A DNA stretch of 64,000 nt, taken from the NCBI GenBank assembly GCA_900169235.1, contig FWCC01000177.1:248001-312000 (forward strand). The letters are read 5' to 3'. Both the position numbers and the translations under genes were made by a program. Shown piece after piece: positions 53,538-63,119 of the stretch. The notes beneath the pieces are model-generated. The model had not been told where the DNA came from. It saw only the letters and a program-made list of their open reading frames with translations, and made no database searches. Source of the stretch: Zarea fungicola. Lineage: Eukaryota > Ascomycota > Sordariomycetes > Hypocreales > Cordycipitaceae. Position 1 is the first letter of the stretch; each line of letters opens with the position of its first letter.

Positions 53538-55190
53538 CTAATGGTATCCTTGGTTATCTGTCCTCATCTCTGGATATGACTTTTTATCCGTCGCCGCATA
53601 TGTATTCTTGAACCGATCCAAACACCCACGAATCCACTCCTGCGCCTCGGCATCCGCCAACTCGTAGGCAATCCGCAGCGAGTAACCGATCCTATACGGT
53701 CCCAGCGGTCCCTGGCTAATGTCCTCGACGGATCGCAAAATCGTCTGTAAATACTCCTGCTGCGACGTCTCAAACGGCTGCTGCCAGCCCAGCCGCTGCA
53801 AAAACTCCTGCAGCAGGCACATGGACGCGTAAAAGGAAATCTGCAGCGTCGCGGCCCATTTCCTCGGATAGCAAAGGATGACGGGGTAGATGGAGAATGG
53901 ATCCAGTGAGGGGCGCTCCGTCGCCGCGGGGAAGATGTGCTTATACTGGGCCCAAAACGCCGTCATCCTGGCGTGGCACGCCGAGGCCAGCGCCAGCGTC
54001 GCGGCCGCTGCCTCCATGTCGATCGGGAGACCCCGTTTGGCGGCTTCCATGACCGGGTAGCCGACTTTGACGACGCCGGGCAGCTCAGCCAGCCTGTCGT
54101 TGAATTCGTCGACGGCCTCGATGGCTTCGTTGTCGAAGTCGGGGGCTTGTAGTAGGTGACGTCCTCTATCGCGCATCACGATTCGCCATTCTGGCCGTGT
54201 GAGGAAACATGCATCTCCTCTTGGGTAAAATAAGTCGCACATGATCTGGGGTCATGATGGTTAGTGTTGAATAAGAGCCAGCTTTTTTTTTTTTTAATAT
54301 GTGTATAAAATAACAGGTCACAGCTCAGAATACTTACTAGGACGCCTCGCATGGACAGTAACATGGCAGCATCCCACCCATCACGATGTGCCTTTGCGCC
54401 GCGTTGCTCCATCAAAATACCAATACCGCGAGCATGCTGCAGCCATGAGTCTCCCGATTCAGTCCCTGCAAAGAGCTGTTTAAAATGTCAATACGATGGG
54501 AGGTTTTTAGCTTCGCAAAAAGTTTGAACAAACCTCAAAAATACAGAGCAATATGGCCGTACACAATGTTTCCGACGCTTTCCATTTCATAGGGTGACGC
54601 AGGGCCCTTTGTAAGTTATTCAGAGATTGCCCGTACAGCGTCCGGCTATAGGCAATCAAGTCATCGTTCTGCACCTGCTTCCCAACAAGATGCATAGAAA
54701 GCGAGCAGAGCGCGCCATCAAGAATGGGATACGAGCCGACCGTCCCAAACCGAACCCAGCTAAAGTAGCCGCTCGCATCCCTCTCTTCAATGGCAGTACG
54801 GGCCGTCTCCACCATGGTCGTGACGAATTCACCTCGGTTTGGGACTGGCTCTGAGAGGATGCTGGTCGGCGATGAGAAGGCCGACGACGCTGTGGTTCGC
54901 GGGCTGAATTCATTGGAGAAGCTGCTCGTTACACTGCTTTCAGGCGACGACAGGCGGTTCTTCTTTGACCGGACCTGGTGCTTTTCCTTTACAAATTTGA
55001 GGTTTCGCTCATAACCTGGGCATTCTGCACCGTATTTTGTACCTTGAAAGGGTCATCTCCGTTAGCAAAGGGCGAGTAACATGTATTCAGTTTATAACGT
55101 ACAGTTCCCACATCGAGGCCTCAACTCATCACACTTGACTCGCCGTCGGCGGCAAATCTGGCAACCAGTGCTGCTTGGTACGCCCACCAT
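53538..55190 (-). CDS. Zn2Cys6 transcription factor, PF11951 type
   Basis: Four exons, complement(53538..54245, 54338..54475, 54534..55042, 55103..55190), 480 residues; introns 58-92 bp and all frames join. The zinc cluster, split by intron 1, uses Cys10, Cys13, Cys20, Cys27, Cys30 and Cys37 (GCQICRRRRVKCDELRPRCG, then NCTKYGAECPGYER). A basic linker, then Ser-rich sequence with SFSNEFSPRTT, precede the Fungal_trans_2-like domain: LFAGTESGDSWLQHARGIG, HRDGWDAAMLLSMRG, CDLFYPRGDACFLTRPEWR. This pattern is usual for this family of nuclear regulators. Targets unknown. The plus-strand F-box gene at 55747 is divergent from it. Confidence 0.88.
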
Positions 55191-55746
55191 TTTTATCGCA
55201 TGGCCAAACAGCGATTTCAAGTAAACTCGTGATAGGGTATGTAGAGAATAAGTCGTGTTGGTCCTTTTCCCGCAGTGGTAGCCGTACTAGATAGCGTGCG
55301 GCTGACGAGATCCCAACCTCGTAGGTACGCAATCTATTAACAGGTACCATTAATTACCGACCGGAAGAGCTCCACACTTGACAGCACCAAAGATCCTTTA
55401 GATATAGTCACAAAAAGCTGTACCATAATTTACCGAAAATCCTCTTCAATTTGATTGAAACATGAATTGTGTGCAACTTGTCTAATTTTTGCATGTGACA
55501 ATGTCAAATGACACATTGCAAGCTAGACGTTCAATTACAGCCGAAATGGAAATCCAAAACTCCAATTCACAATGAAAACTTACGCCGTGGCTAGGATAAA
55601 CTTTCGCGTGGCGCTTTTGCCAACTCCATGCTTGATGGCTTCAGAAATTTATTCATGGTGGTATAAGAACCTCTCAATCAAACCTATCGAGTAAATTGAT
55701 AAATTTTACAGTCCATTCCAAAGTCACTGTCACACTCGGCATCACC
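55191..55746. promoter_or_regulatory. Upstream region shared by a Zn2Cys6 gene and F-box paralogue 2
   Basis: 556 bp between divergent starts; AT-rich in the middle (55390-55510). The frame upstream of the F-box start is open to 55696 but reads like leader. No binding site claimed. Confidence 0.45.
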
Positions 55747-57156
55747 ATGGGCAACACACATAGCACATCCAGTCATGGGAGATCGAGGACTTCCAAGCGC
55801 AAGAGAGCTGGAACTCCGCCTGCATACACGGCTTTTCCTACACTAGAGCAAGCAAAGGCAACCGAAATACCCTTGGAGTCGATTTCAGAGTGGGAATTGC
55901 GGAGTTATCATTCGGCCTACAGGAATCAGACCTGCAGCGGTCTATGCCGACTTCCCGACAATGTGCTCATCACCATTATGCTATTACTTCCTCCACCGGA
56001 AATGGCCAAATTAAGACACGTCTCCCGGGATTTTATGCGTCTTTTCAGCGAGCGTGTAGAGTTTCAGCAATATCATCTTACAAGAGACGATGAACTATAC
56101 GAACCAATGCTATGGGCAGCTCCCAATCCTACTCTAAAATTTCCTGACCAAGGGCACAGCCACTTTTTACCATTGTGCACCAACTGTGCCATGGTTCGAA
56201 GGACAGGATTTTTTGGGCGTGATCTTCTTCCACTGATGCCGTGTCTACATTGTTCTGGCTGCAAAATGGAGCATCGCATTCTGCATTTCTCATTCTGGCA
56301 GCGCAAAGAGCCGGATGACAGCCGGCGCTTGTGCATCGGGCATGAGGGCGCTTGTAAACTAGACGACAGCTTATTTTTCACATGGCAGCACATGAAATTC
56401 GTGGCGCCAACACAGATTCGTCCTTATGTCTACGAAAATGGCGAAACTGCGCCGAACAAATGCAGCGAAGATTTGTGCCGGCACAGGCATTTGACAACGG
56501 CTCGGTTTAGCTTGACCGGTGACGGCAAGATGCAGGCTCAGTTTTCTCGCACCACCCACATACCATTTCGCAAGGAAATTCAAAACAAGGTCGACGCAGG
56601 GGAGCTCCTTCATGCACTCAAAAACTTTGATCAGAGTAAATCCTGGAAGTTAAGCCACCTCAGCCCGTGGAAGCATGACGTTGATTTACTGCGGCCGTTT
56701 GACCCGAATGTATGTGATTGTGTGGCGTGGCATGAATCGCCCATGCAATTCCGCAGCGTCACGGCAAGAGAATTCAAATGGAAGCTTGCTCCTCCTGGTC
56801 GACTCCCCGATCGAAGGCATTTACAAGGTGGCTACGTTGGCAAGCAGGGACGATGCATGGGGAAACAGCATGGAGTTACGGTAACGGCGCCGGGAATCAA
56901 ATATGAAGCAGATTTTTTCGTATGCCCTGACGATGACAACTTACTTGTTCTTAAATTTTTGCTCACGTGCACCTTTGAAAGTGCGAGCGACCCTGCATGG
57001 CGAACAATTCTTCACCCCGGGTCGTATCTCGAGTGTCTTGACACTGAGATGCGAGGTGTTACTTGGTGCAATAACGACGAGTGTGGGCTGTGTGAGTCGG
57101 GCTTTCGCCATAAATCTTTAATGTTCCTACAAAAAAAGTGGAATCTCGGTAACTGA
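55747..57156 (+). CDS. F-box protein with Cys-rich middle region (paralogue 2), myristoylation-like start
   Basis: Intronless, 469 residues from the ATG at 55747; an in-frame ATG at 55696 adds 17 residues. The preferred start gives MGNTHSTSS, an N-myristoylation pattern (Gly2, Ser6), followed by a basic patch RSRTSKRKR that could aid membrane binding. F-box at about 66-112 (CRLPDNVLITIMLLLPPP, MAKLRHVSRDFMRLF). Putative metal ligands: CTNC near 142, CSGC near 166 (CSGCKMEHRILHFS), CIGHEGA. Blocks shared with the protein at 40940: FDPNVCDC, GGYVGKQGRCMGKQHG, EMRGVTWCN. It lacks the long low-complexity N-terminus of paralogue 1. Expected to be an SCF adaptor; target unknown. Confidence 0.85.
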   Translation: MGNTHSTSSHGRSRTSKRKRAGTPPAYTAFPTLEQAKATEIPLESISEWELRSYHSAYRNQTCSGLCRLPDNVLITIMLLLPPPEMAKLRHVSRDFMRLFSERVEFQQYHLTRDDELYEPMLWAAPNPTLKFPDQGHSHFLPLCTNCAMVRRTGFFGRDLLPLMPCLHCSGCKMEHRILHFSFWQRKEPDDSRRLCIGHEGACKLDDSLFFTWQHMKFVAPTQIRPYVYENGETAPNKCSEDLCRHRHLTTARFSLTGDGKMQAQFSRTTHIPFRKEIQNKVDAGELLHALKNFDQSKSWKLSHLSPWKHDVDLLRPFDPNVCDCVAWHESPMQFRSVTAREFKWKLAPPGRLPDRRHLQGGYVGKQGRCMGKQHGVTVTAPGIKYEADFFVCPDDDNLLVLKFLLTCTFESASDPAWRTILHPGSYLECLDTEMRGVTWCNNDECGLCESGFRHKSLMFLQKKWNLGN

Positions 57157-57497
57157 ATGACCATGAGGTATGCACGGGAAGGAGGGTCTAGGCAGAGCAT
57201 TGAGAGGTTCCAAGCAGTACGTTGCCACATAACATTAAAAATGTGGCAGGCCGCCGCTTTTGGCAGCAATACGGCGATATTTAATAACCTGTCTCCATAG
57301 CTTGTCAAGAAATAAATATTTTCTTCCACGCTTCGCTAGTTACACATATTAATAGTAACAACGGTAGAATCGACGAGCCTGCCCAACATATTTAATCTAA
57401 CTGTGCTCAAACCCAGGCAATTCGGAGCACAGATAATATACCTGCCTGGTTCAACATCTGATTAAAATTATGACTAGTGTTCATGAGTTTTCATGAG
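57157..57497. other. Convergent intergenic region
   Basis: 341 bp of AT-rich sequence between the F-box stop and the degenerate regulator-like gene on the other strand. No feature recognised. Confidence 0.55.
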
Positions 57498-58577
57498 TCA
57501 CTGAACGACTGTATTCCTAAGTGCTTCACAGCTACCATGGATCTGGTTAGTCTTTTGATTTAGAGGCAGGATATGGCATAAGTGTAAATACCGTGTCAAT
57601 ATGAGCCCCAGCACACCTCCAGGCCCTAAACTCGCAGTGTCACCCCTAAATCTAACCATTTTCCAAAGACCAACCCGGTGGGAGCTGCATTCCTTTGGGT
57701 TTCCGCTTAAAAACTGCATATTGATAAGACGTAATTTCCTTGTCGTAGAAATTATAAACGTACCTCTTCTGACGCTAGCAGCAGCGTTGCAGCGATGGTC
57801 GCGTCGCTTACCACTACACCACTTGGTGGTGTTAGACCTCGCTGCACCAAAGCAATGCACTCACTTTTGTACTGCAGTAATAGCATGGCATGTAAAGACC
57901 TTCCAATGTCTATTGTGATCAAACTTCGACAAGCGGCCATTAACACACCAGCAAGAAGCACACGTTCATTCAACACCCATGGGATCCACCATGATTGTAT
58001 TTGCTGGAAAAACAGCTCTTTATTGCCACCGCAATGGCATTTTGCATTTCCATACACTTTCTTCACGTCTAAAATCATAGTTGGAGGAGCACGTTTAGTT
58101 TTTGTTTTAGGTTTGATAGACTACTCGGCTTGAAGATGGACAGCACGTACAGTGATCGATTAGGAACTTTTCCACTGTAGAAATTGTTCTGCCATATGAC
58201 ACGAGAGGGTCAAGATGACAGCCGGGTATGCTTGAGGTGGGTTCTGTATCATGGCCCTGCCGCGCGGTGGACGGAGATGATATGTCTCTCTGCCTCGGGG
58301 CGGGTTTTCGCTTGGTTTTGGTGCGAGGCGGGCGACTGCTCTGACTCTTGCGGATTGTTTGCGCATTTGCTGTGACGTTATCCGACTCGGGGTGATAGAA
58401 TTGGACTTCCAATTGATTCATTCGTCTATTTTGCGTGCGAAGGTGTGCAAATTTGGCAGCATTGGAGCGAACAGCTTTCTTTCTCGCCGCTTCCGCTGTA
58501 AGATGCGACCCATCTTCTTGTGATCGCACTTGGATCAGGCCCATCGGCTGATATTCCGTACCTGATGCAGCCTGCAT
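57498..58577 (-). CDS. PF11951-like regulator lacking the zinc cluster, C-terminally short
   Basis: Proposed exons complement(57498..57713, 57764..58068, 58151..58577), 315 residues; both introns have GTACG donors and AG acceptors and keep the frame. The N-terminus (GLIQVRSQEDGSHLTAEAAR, KKAVRSNAAKFAHLRTQNRR) resembles fungal PF11951 proteins that replace the Zn2Cys6 cluster with a basic helix. Basic stretch RPPRTKTKRKPAPRQR follows. Exon 2 carries NERVLLAGVLMAACRSL and VVVSDATIAATLLLASEE; exon 3 HRVGLWKMVRFRG. Relatives usually run 400-500 residues, but here the frame ends soon after LGLILTR; a further donor at GTATTT and acceptor at GGTAG would also lead to a stop within 11 codons. It may be truncated or a pseudogene. 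Confidence 0.6.
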
Positions 58578-59610
58578 TTCAGGAGCTCGGGCTGCAACTA
58601 TTAGAAATGGGGATTCAATTGGCAGTCATTGTTTTCCTTTAGTTTGAGTAGCGTGAGATGCGGTGCAGCAAGAGTGGTGTGGACGGCAGAGATGGTCTCG
58701 TGGTTTAACTCAAAGCAGTAGACTTTGTGAGCGACTCGGCGACAAGGTCCCATTATAGAGCGTCGTATTCTTGTTTGGATGAACAGGGCCGATGTGGAGG
58801 TACACAAGGATCTGCATTCTCGAGAAATGAGCGAATACATAGATAGACCTTCCTTCTCCCTTCATGGAAGCGCACCGGCAAGTTTTCGTTACACCGGCTG
58901 CCTATTTGTAATGAATGCTGTGGCTCTCCTTTACAGTGGGCCAACTGCGCTATTGTTTCGCGCTTCTCTAGTCTTGCTTCTCATTAACTTGACTTGCATC
59001 TATACTCCGAGCAAACTGCCGCTACTAGATCAGACAGCATTCTATACACAGCCAATATGCCATATTGGAAAATATTTACCGGCAGTAACGTCTATCGAGT
59101 TCCTTCAATGACGATTCATGACTCACTTGGTTGTGCCTAGAGAGTGAATTCCCCGTCTGACTGTCTAAACCACTGTGTAAGCTGATGAAACTACTCGTGG
59201 AACGGCCCGACGGAGCCCATTTTTTTCAACCTCGCTTTACCGGATCAGGAAATGTGCATTGTCCCTTCAAAGAACTCCTCCATATTTCTGATTAATTCTC
59301 TTGCCGATACAGGGTTCTGGAAGTCGCCAAAGCTAGCTAGTTTTCCATCAGTGGACACTCGGGCCATTCAACTATTGGTTACTATATTACCCGGTCATAA
59401 GATATGTGGCTGGTCACAGACTGACGCCTTTTGACCTTCTATCCATCGAGTATCGGAGATTTTATAGTTACTGTTATTATGGCTCTACCGTTGTAAACAT
59501 TCACCCAGCAATACCGCCTGGTCTCCAATGCAGTTTATATTGCAACGGGCCTATAATAACAGTAGTATTTCGCACCTCTAACTTGTAGCCGAAATACATG
59601 AGTCGATGAT
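58578..59610. other. Intergenic region with possible gene relics
   Basis: About 1 kb without an intact gene. On the minus strand, 59245-59367 encodes a 40-residue piece with ordinary protein character (DGKLASFGDFQNPVSARELI, then NMEEFFEG) that is closed off by a stop directly before its first Met, so it looks like a fragment of a lost gene. A minus-strand frame at 58601-58840 has VYCFELNHETISAV, faintly like a methyltransferase strand-loop. Neither is supportable as a gene. Confidence 0.4.
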
Positions 59611-60663
59611 TTATTGGCAACTCCCACCCTTTGTATGTGTTCGTACGGCCACCAATTGGCCACCAATTCGGGTGGTTCCGCTCACTGGAACTTGCAGCCC
59701 ACCAGCGGTGACGACATACAAAATATTTTGGTCCTGGACGCCACGGCCGAAAGCACACGCAGTTGGTTCCGCAATTGCAGTAGAATTCAAGTCACCTGCA
59801 ATAATATACTGCTGCTCCCCGTCCGCTGAGACCATCTCAATTGTGTTGCCGCCGCCCGTGACAAGATAGGCGTTTCCGCTGCAGTCGAATGTGAAATCGT
59901 CATATTGATCATGGGGTGATTTGATCCTCGCAATGGTGGTCACTGGTCCTACTGGTGTGCCATCACTTTCTATATCCACAGTGTTGAACGTGCCGTTGCC
60001 AAAGTTCGTAAAGTAGGCGCGACCGTCGCGTACATGCACGCCGTCGACTCCAGATGCAGAGAATGGCGGCGACGCATACAAATGAGTAAATGTGTTGTTT
60101 ATGGCGACTTCATAGTGTCCAGTCTCAATAGATAGGCGCCAAATAACACCGCCGTTCACATCTCCGACCAGCAGCGTTTGGTCGGCAGCAGATAGAAGCG
60201 ATATTCCGTTCAGAAATTGCGCAGAGGTGACGTGCGCGATGAGCGACACCTTTGGTTTGCCTGATACCTTAGCAGTTCCTGCTTTTGAGGAGATCCGAAC
60301 CCCCTTCATATCGACGCTCCAGACTTTCCACGTACCCGCGCTCGATATATTACTGGTAAAAGATGCGTTGCCAGAGATTACCGCAAACACGTCTGGTTGA
60401 TACTCGGCAATGCCAGCCAGCCCAAGCGAGTCGGAGAATTCGTGCACCAGTGCGGGTATAGGCTTAGAGGAAGAGGGATCAATAAGGTAGAGCTGTGGTT
60501 TGCTCAAGTTGGAGATGAGAATGTCACCATTTCTCCGAACCGCCAGGTTTTCTAGATATGAATTCTCGGGGAATTCATAAACTGTCCGGACATTGCTGTC
60601 GTTGGAGCTCGCCAACGGTAGGCATGCAAAGGCTGCATAAGCTGTCAAGAGAGGAAAGCGCAT
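59611..60663 (-). CDS. Secreted six-bladed beta-propeller, EupF/AsR5 Diels-Alderase-like (SMP-30-like) family
   Basis: Intronless, 350 residues. A signal peptide is evident (MRFPLLTAYAAFACLPLASS). The following sequence (RTVYEFPENSYLENLAVRRN, PQLYLIDPSSSKPIPALVHE, LAGIAEYQPDVFAVISGN, WKVWSVDM) matches my memory of the fungal eupF/asR5 family, whose characterised members catalyse hetero-Diels-Alder steps in tropolone-sesquiterpenoid synthesis. The later blades show NGISLLSAADQTLLVGD, GVIWRLSIETGHYEV, VDGVHVRDGRAYFTNFGNGT and QNILYVVTAGGLQVPVSG. Several N-x-S/T sites suit a secreted glycoprotein. Uncharacterised homologues are common, so the catalytic role is unproven; a lactonase-like hydrolase is the alternative. 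The nearby AflR-type regulator supports a secondary-metabolism context. Confidence 0.75.
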   Translation of the reverse strand: MRFPLLTAYAAFACLPLASSNDSNVRTVYEFPENSYLENLAVRRNGDILISNLSKPQLYLIDPSSSKPIPALVHEFSDSLGLAGIAEYQPDVFAVISGNASFTSNISSAGTWKVWSVDMKGVRISSKAGTAKVSGKPKVSLIAHVTSAQFLNGISLLSAADQTLLVGDVNGGVIWRLSIETGHYEVAINNTFTHLYASPPFSASGVDGVHVRDGRAYFTNFGNGTFNTVDIESDGTPVGPVTTIARIKSPHDQYDDFTFDCSGNAYLVTGGGNTIEMVSADGEQQYIIAGDLNSTAIAEPTACAFGRGVQDQNILYVVTAGGLQVPVSGTTRIGGQLVAVRTHTKGGSCQ

Positions 60664-61504
60664 TTTAGCCGGGGGAACCTCGATTCGAGAATATTGAGAT
60701 TATGTTTACCAATACAGGACAACAGTGTTGAACTTCGGCGCCAATTTATATTGAGCATGGATCGCTTAGGTAAATGCTGCTCTCCCCTTTTGGTGGATAA
60801 TTTATCAGCACTACTATCGTTTTGTTTCAAACTACATGTCTCGCGGAAAAGGTAATTTGTGGCAATACGCATTTACTGCAAAAGGCAACGAGAGTGTCGT
60901 AACAAGTTTTGCCGTAGCGGGGGCCGTTCATTGTTAACTCTAAACGGCAACCTGCATTGGCCAAATTCGTGCCTATCTGTATTCTTAGCTCCGACCATTG
61001 TCCTCTTCCTCCGTAGGCCATTCCAACACCTCTTACCAAATCACTCCAAGAGAGATGACGTAGGAGAATCAATTGGCACATCTGTGCCGACCGTTTCCAA
61101 AACGGGCGCTGAAGCAGGAGAGCCATTTCAAGGATTATAGAGGGATTCCCGAATAAAAATTCAAATTGTGCGAAAGGTTATGCTCCGGTAAATTGTGAGA
61201 AAATAAACATTGAGAAAACAAATTTTACAGCTAAAGAGGAGAAGGAAGAGTTTTCAAGACCATGAGACAGAGAAAACAGAGTGTGTCGAGGAGGACGTGC
61301 TTCAATTATGTACATAGAAGAAATAATAGAAATAATAGAAATGATAGAAATAATAGAAATAATAGAAATAATAGAAATAACAGAGAATAATTTTACAAAT
61401 CCTACTACAGTTAAAGAAATTACACCATAAAGCCAACTACCGTACTGAATTATCCCCAATCGCACTCTGGCCGGCTGGCAAATTGTAATTTAAGGCCTAT
61501 AACC
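60664..61504. other. Intergenic region with an AT-rich 9-bp repeat
   Basis: Upstream side of the beta-propeller gene (-) and of the small gene at 61505 (+). Frames around 60827-61140 are unremarkable. Contains the AATAATAGA repeat annotated separately. Confidence 0.5.
61320..61382. repeat. 9-bp tandem repeat (AATAATAGA)
   Basis: About seven units, one with a T-to-G change (ATGATAGA). The minus strand reads an Ile-Ile-Ser repeat, but the frame has no independent protein character. Confidence 0.85.
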
Positions 61505-61855
61505 ATGGCAGCCTCACAAGATAGGACGTCACCCGACGTGCAAGCAAAGTTTAAGAACTTGTACGAAGAGTTCTGGGCCGACAATGATAACACTGAGCAC
61601 AGAGATCTCGAAAGTGTTCTTCTTGCCCGTCATCATAAGGAGGCAGTAAATATCAAGTACCAGGATGAGGTCGACGAAAGGCTTAGAATTGTGAAAGTCG
61701 TTGATGAGAGGCTTACCAAGATTGACAAAATAATAGAAATAACAAAAATAACAAAAATAACAAAAATAACAAAAATAACAAAAATAACAAAAATAGCAGC
61801 AAGTATAGCAATTATCGCCTCCTCTGCCAGCAGCGTGGCGTATAGAGTGATGTAA
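61505..61855 (+). CDS. Small protein with Ile-Thr-Lys repeat, function unknown
   Basis: Single frame of 116 residues. The first 75 residues look like a genuine charged helical protein (SPDVQAKFKNLYEEFWADND, LESVLLARHHKEAV, DEVDERLRIVKVVDERL) and may form a coiled coil. They run into six Ile-Thr-Lys units encoded by a 9-bp DNA repeat (61741-61794) and then a hydrophobic Ala/Ile/Ser segment (AASIAIIASSASSVAY) that could insert in a membrane. No family recognised. It may instead be an exon or remnant of a larger gene. Confidence is limited because the 3' half is simple sequence. Confidence 0.45.
   Translation: MAASQDRTSPDVQAKFKNLYEEFWADNDNTEHRDLESVLLARHHKEAVNIKYQDEVDERLRIVKVVDERLTKIDKIIEITKITKITKITKITKITKIAASIAIIASSASSVAYRVM
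61741..61794 (+). repeat. 9-bp tandem repeat (AACAAAAAT), in frame
   Basis: Six exact units inside the small gene at 61505; each adds Ile-Thr-Lys. A similar 9-bp AT-rich repeat lies 350 bp upstream (61320-61382). Confidence 0.9.
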
Positions 61856-62061
61856 TTGGCTCGTAAAGGCTAAAGTCCCGCTTTTCTAGGCACCACAGAT
61901 GGAGAAGTGATCGTCGCCTACACAAGAACAACTTACGATAACCAGTAGTTAATCAACAAACCGGATTCATGACCTAGGCCTATTCCCAGTGATAGTAATA
62001 GCAGCAATCGCTACAACATCAATAGCAGCAATCATAGCAACCGCAACAGCGACGACGATAA
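61856..62061. other. Short region with AGC/AAC triplets
   Basis: Flank between the small gene and repeat copy B. From 61991 the plus strand carries AGC/AAT/AAC triplets that would read Ser/Asn-rich then Asp-rich (RNSDDDNDD) into the repeat core, but the frame lacks a start codon. Confidence 0.5.
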
Positions 62062-62135
62062 TGATGATGTTGGTGGTGACGACCATCAACATCATGCTAA
62101 CTTACACATGGCGGCAACGGCCGCACAGCTACCAA
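62062..62135 (+). repeat. Dispersed inverted repeat, copy B
   Basis: 35 bp at 62062-62096 are the exact reverse complement of 50099-50133, and weaker similarity continues to about 62135. Read on the plus strand the frame is DDVGGDDHQHH followed by a divergent MAATAAQLP (copy A: MTAATAVKVP). A GCTAAC branch-like motif and CACAG acceptor-like motif at 62095-62128 suggest a former or real intron. Confidence 0.85.
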
Positions 62136-62145
62136 AACCCACCTG

Positions 62146-62424
62146 GTGGTGGTCCACGCAGAGACCCTGACGGTCCCTTCCGGCCGGCCAGGCAACGTTC
62201 CCGCTATGATGAACGCCCCCGCCGTCACCGGCGGCATTGGCCAGCAGTTCAACTGCGTGTGCCACGGCCCAGCCATTGTGTTTCCGGCCCCGGCCCCGGC
62301 CCCGGTTCCGACTCCGTCAGTGTTGCCCGTTGGCTCTCCCAAGTGCCTGGTTGCTCCAGAGTGCCCAGCTACGACAGAGTGTCCGGACCCGTTGGTGTGC
62401 CCGGAGCGAGATTATTTGCATTGA
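62146..62424 (+). other. Pro/Cys-rich reading frame, possible exon of a small repeated gene (copy B)
   Basis: Encodes GGIGQQFNCVCHGPAIVF, an Ala-Pro linker built on CCCCGG repeats, and CLVAPECPATTECPDPLVC. The GQQ-x-x-C-x-C block matches that of 49555-49812 (minus), and each frame lies on the downstream side of one copy of the dispersed repeat. GTG and ATG codons are available, but I cannot fix a start, signal peptide or intron. Secreted Cys-rich protein, pseudogene, or part of a mobile unit are all possible. Confidence 0.3.
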
Positions 62425-63119
62425 TGCGTCTGCCGATTGTAAAAAGGGCAATGACCCTTTCATTGGCTGCTTTGTCCTACCACATTTCAACGAGGACTGG
62501 GCCAGCCCCCACTATCCGAACCACTCCTCTACTTGCCGATTTGGAGAGGTTTCTCTCAGTAAGTTCCTGCCTGTTAAAACCGTTGCTTGCACACGCAGAC
62601 AGCTCTAACATGCTTTTAATAGCGCCGTCCAACACTCGATACCGCCGAGAAATGCTCATCGCAAGAAAGCCGCCTCCAAGGCAGGGTTCGATGACGATGA
62701 CCATGTTGACTTGGCATAAACTGGATCTTCGTTCTGCGACGAAAAAAGCACCCGCAGAAGAAAGCCGTCTCGTCTTGACCCGTGTCCACTGCGGCTCCTG
62801 GCCCGCTACAAATCAGGCTCCCGCTCCAGTAAGCCACTGACCGATTATCGTGGCACTCCAGCAGGGAGTACTCTGTTCGCTGCTCCTGCTTGAATTCTTT
62901 TTTCTCTTGCAGCACAATTTTCTGACTGAATAAGCGCCGGTACTCGTCGGTTTCTTGTGTACTGCTGTTACATTTCGTATTCGGCTTGTATCAAGCCAGC
63001 TACGGCACAGCATTGCCTCGCCACTTGAGGGTTAGCGCATTTGCAACCGGATTCCGGCCGCTTTCAATCACGATTGGTTTTTCTACCTAAATTGGCGTTT
63101 TGCCACTTAAAGCCCTAGA
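62425..63119. other. Intergenic region upstream of the AflR-type gene
   Basis: About 700 bp. One plus-strand frame (to 62608) has a Cys-containing stretch (CKKGNDPFIGCFVLPHFNED) that could be an exon but has no support. The part from about 62900 to 63119 should include the promoter of the regulator gene. Confidence 0.45.

Noticed and set aside
58601..58840. Possible methyltransferase fragment (VYCFELN)
   Set aside because: Single weak motif, no neighbouring exons; too little to call.
61178..61465. Ile-Ile-Ser repeat protein on the minus strand
   Set aside because: Made by the 9-bp AATAATAGA repeat; nothing conserved outside it.
61989..62840. 283-codon plus-strand frame across the repeat and Pro/Cys region
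   Set aside because: Begins at GTG, is Arg/Pro-rich from GC-rich repeats in a different phase, and has no domain.
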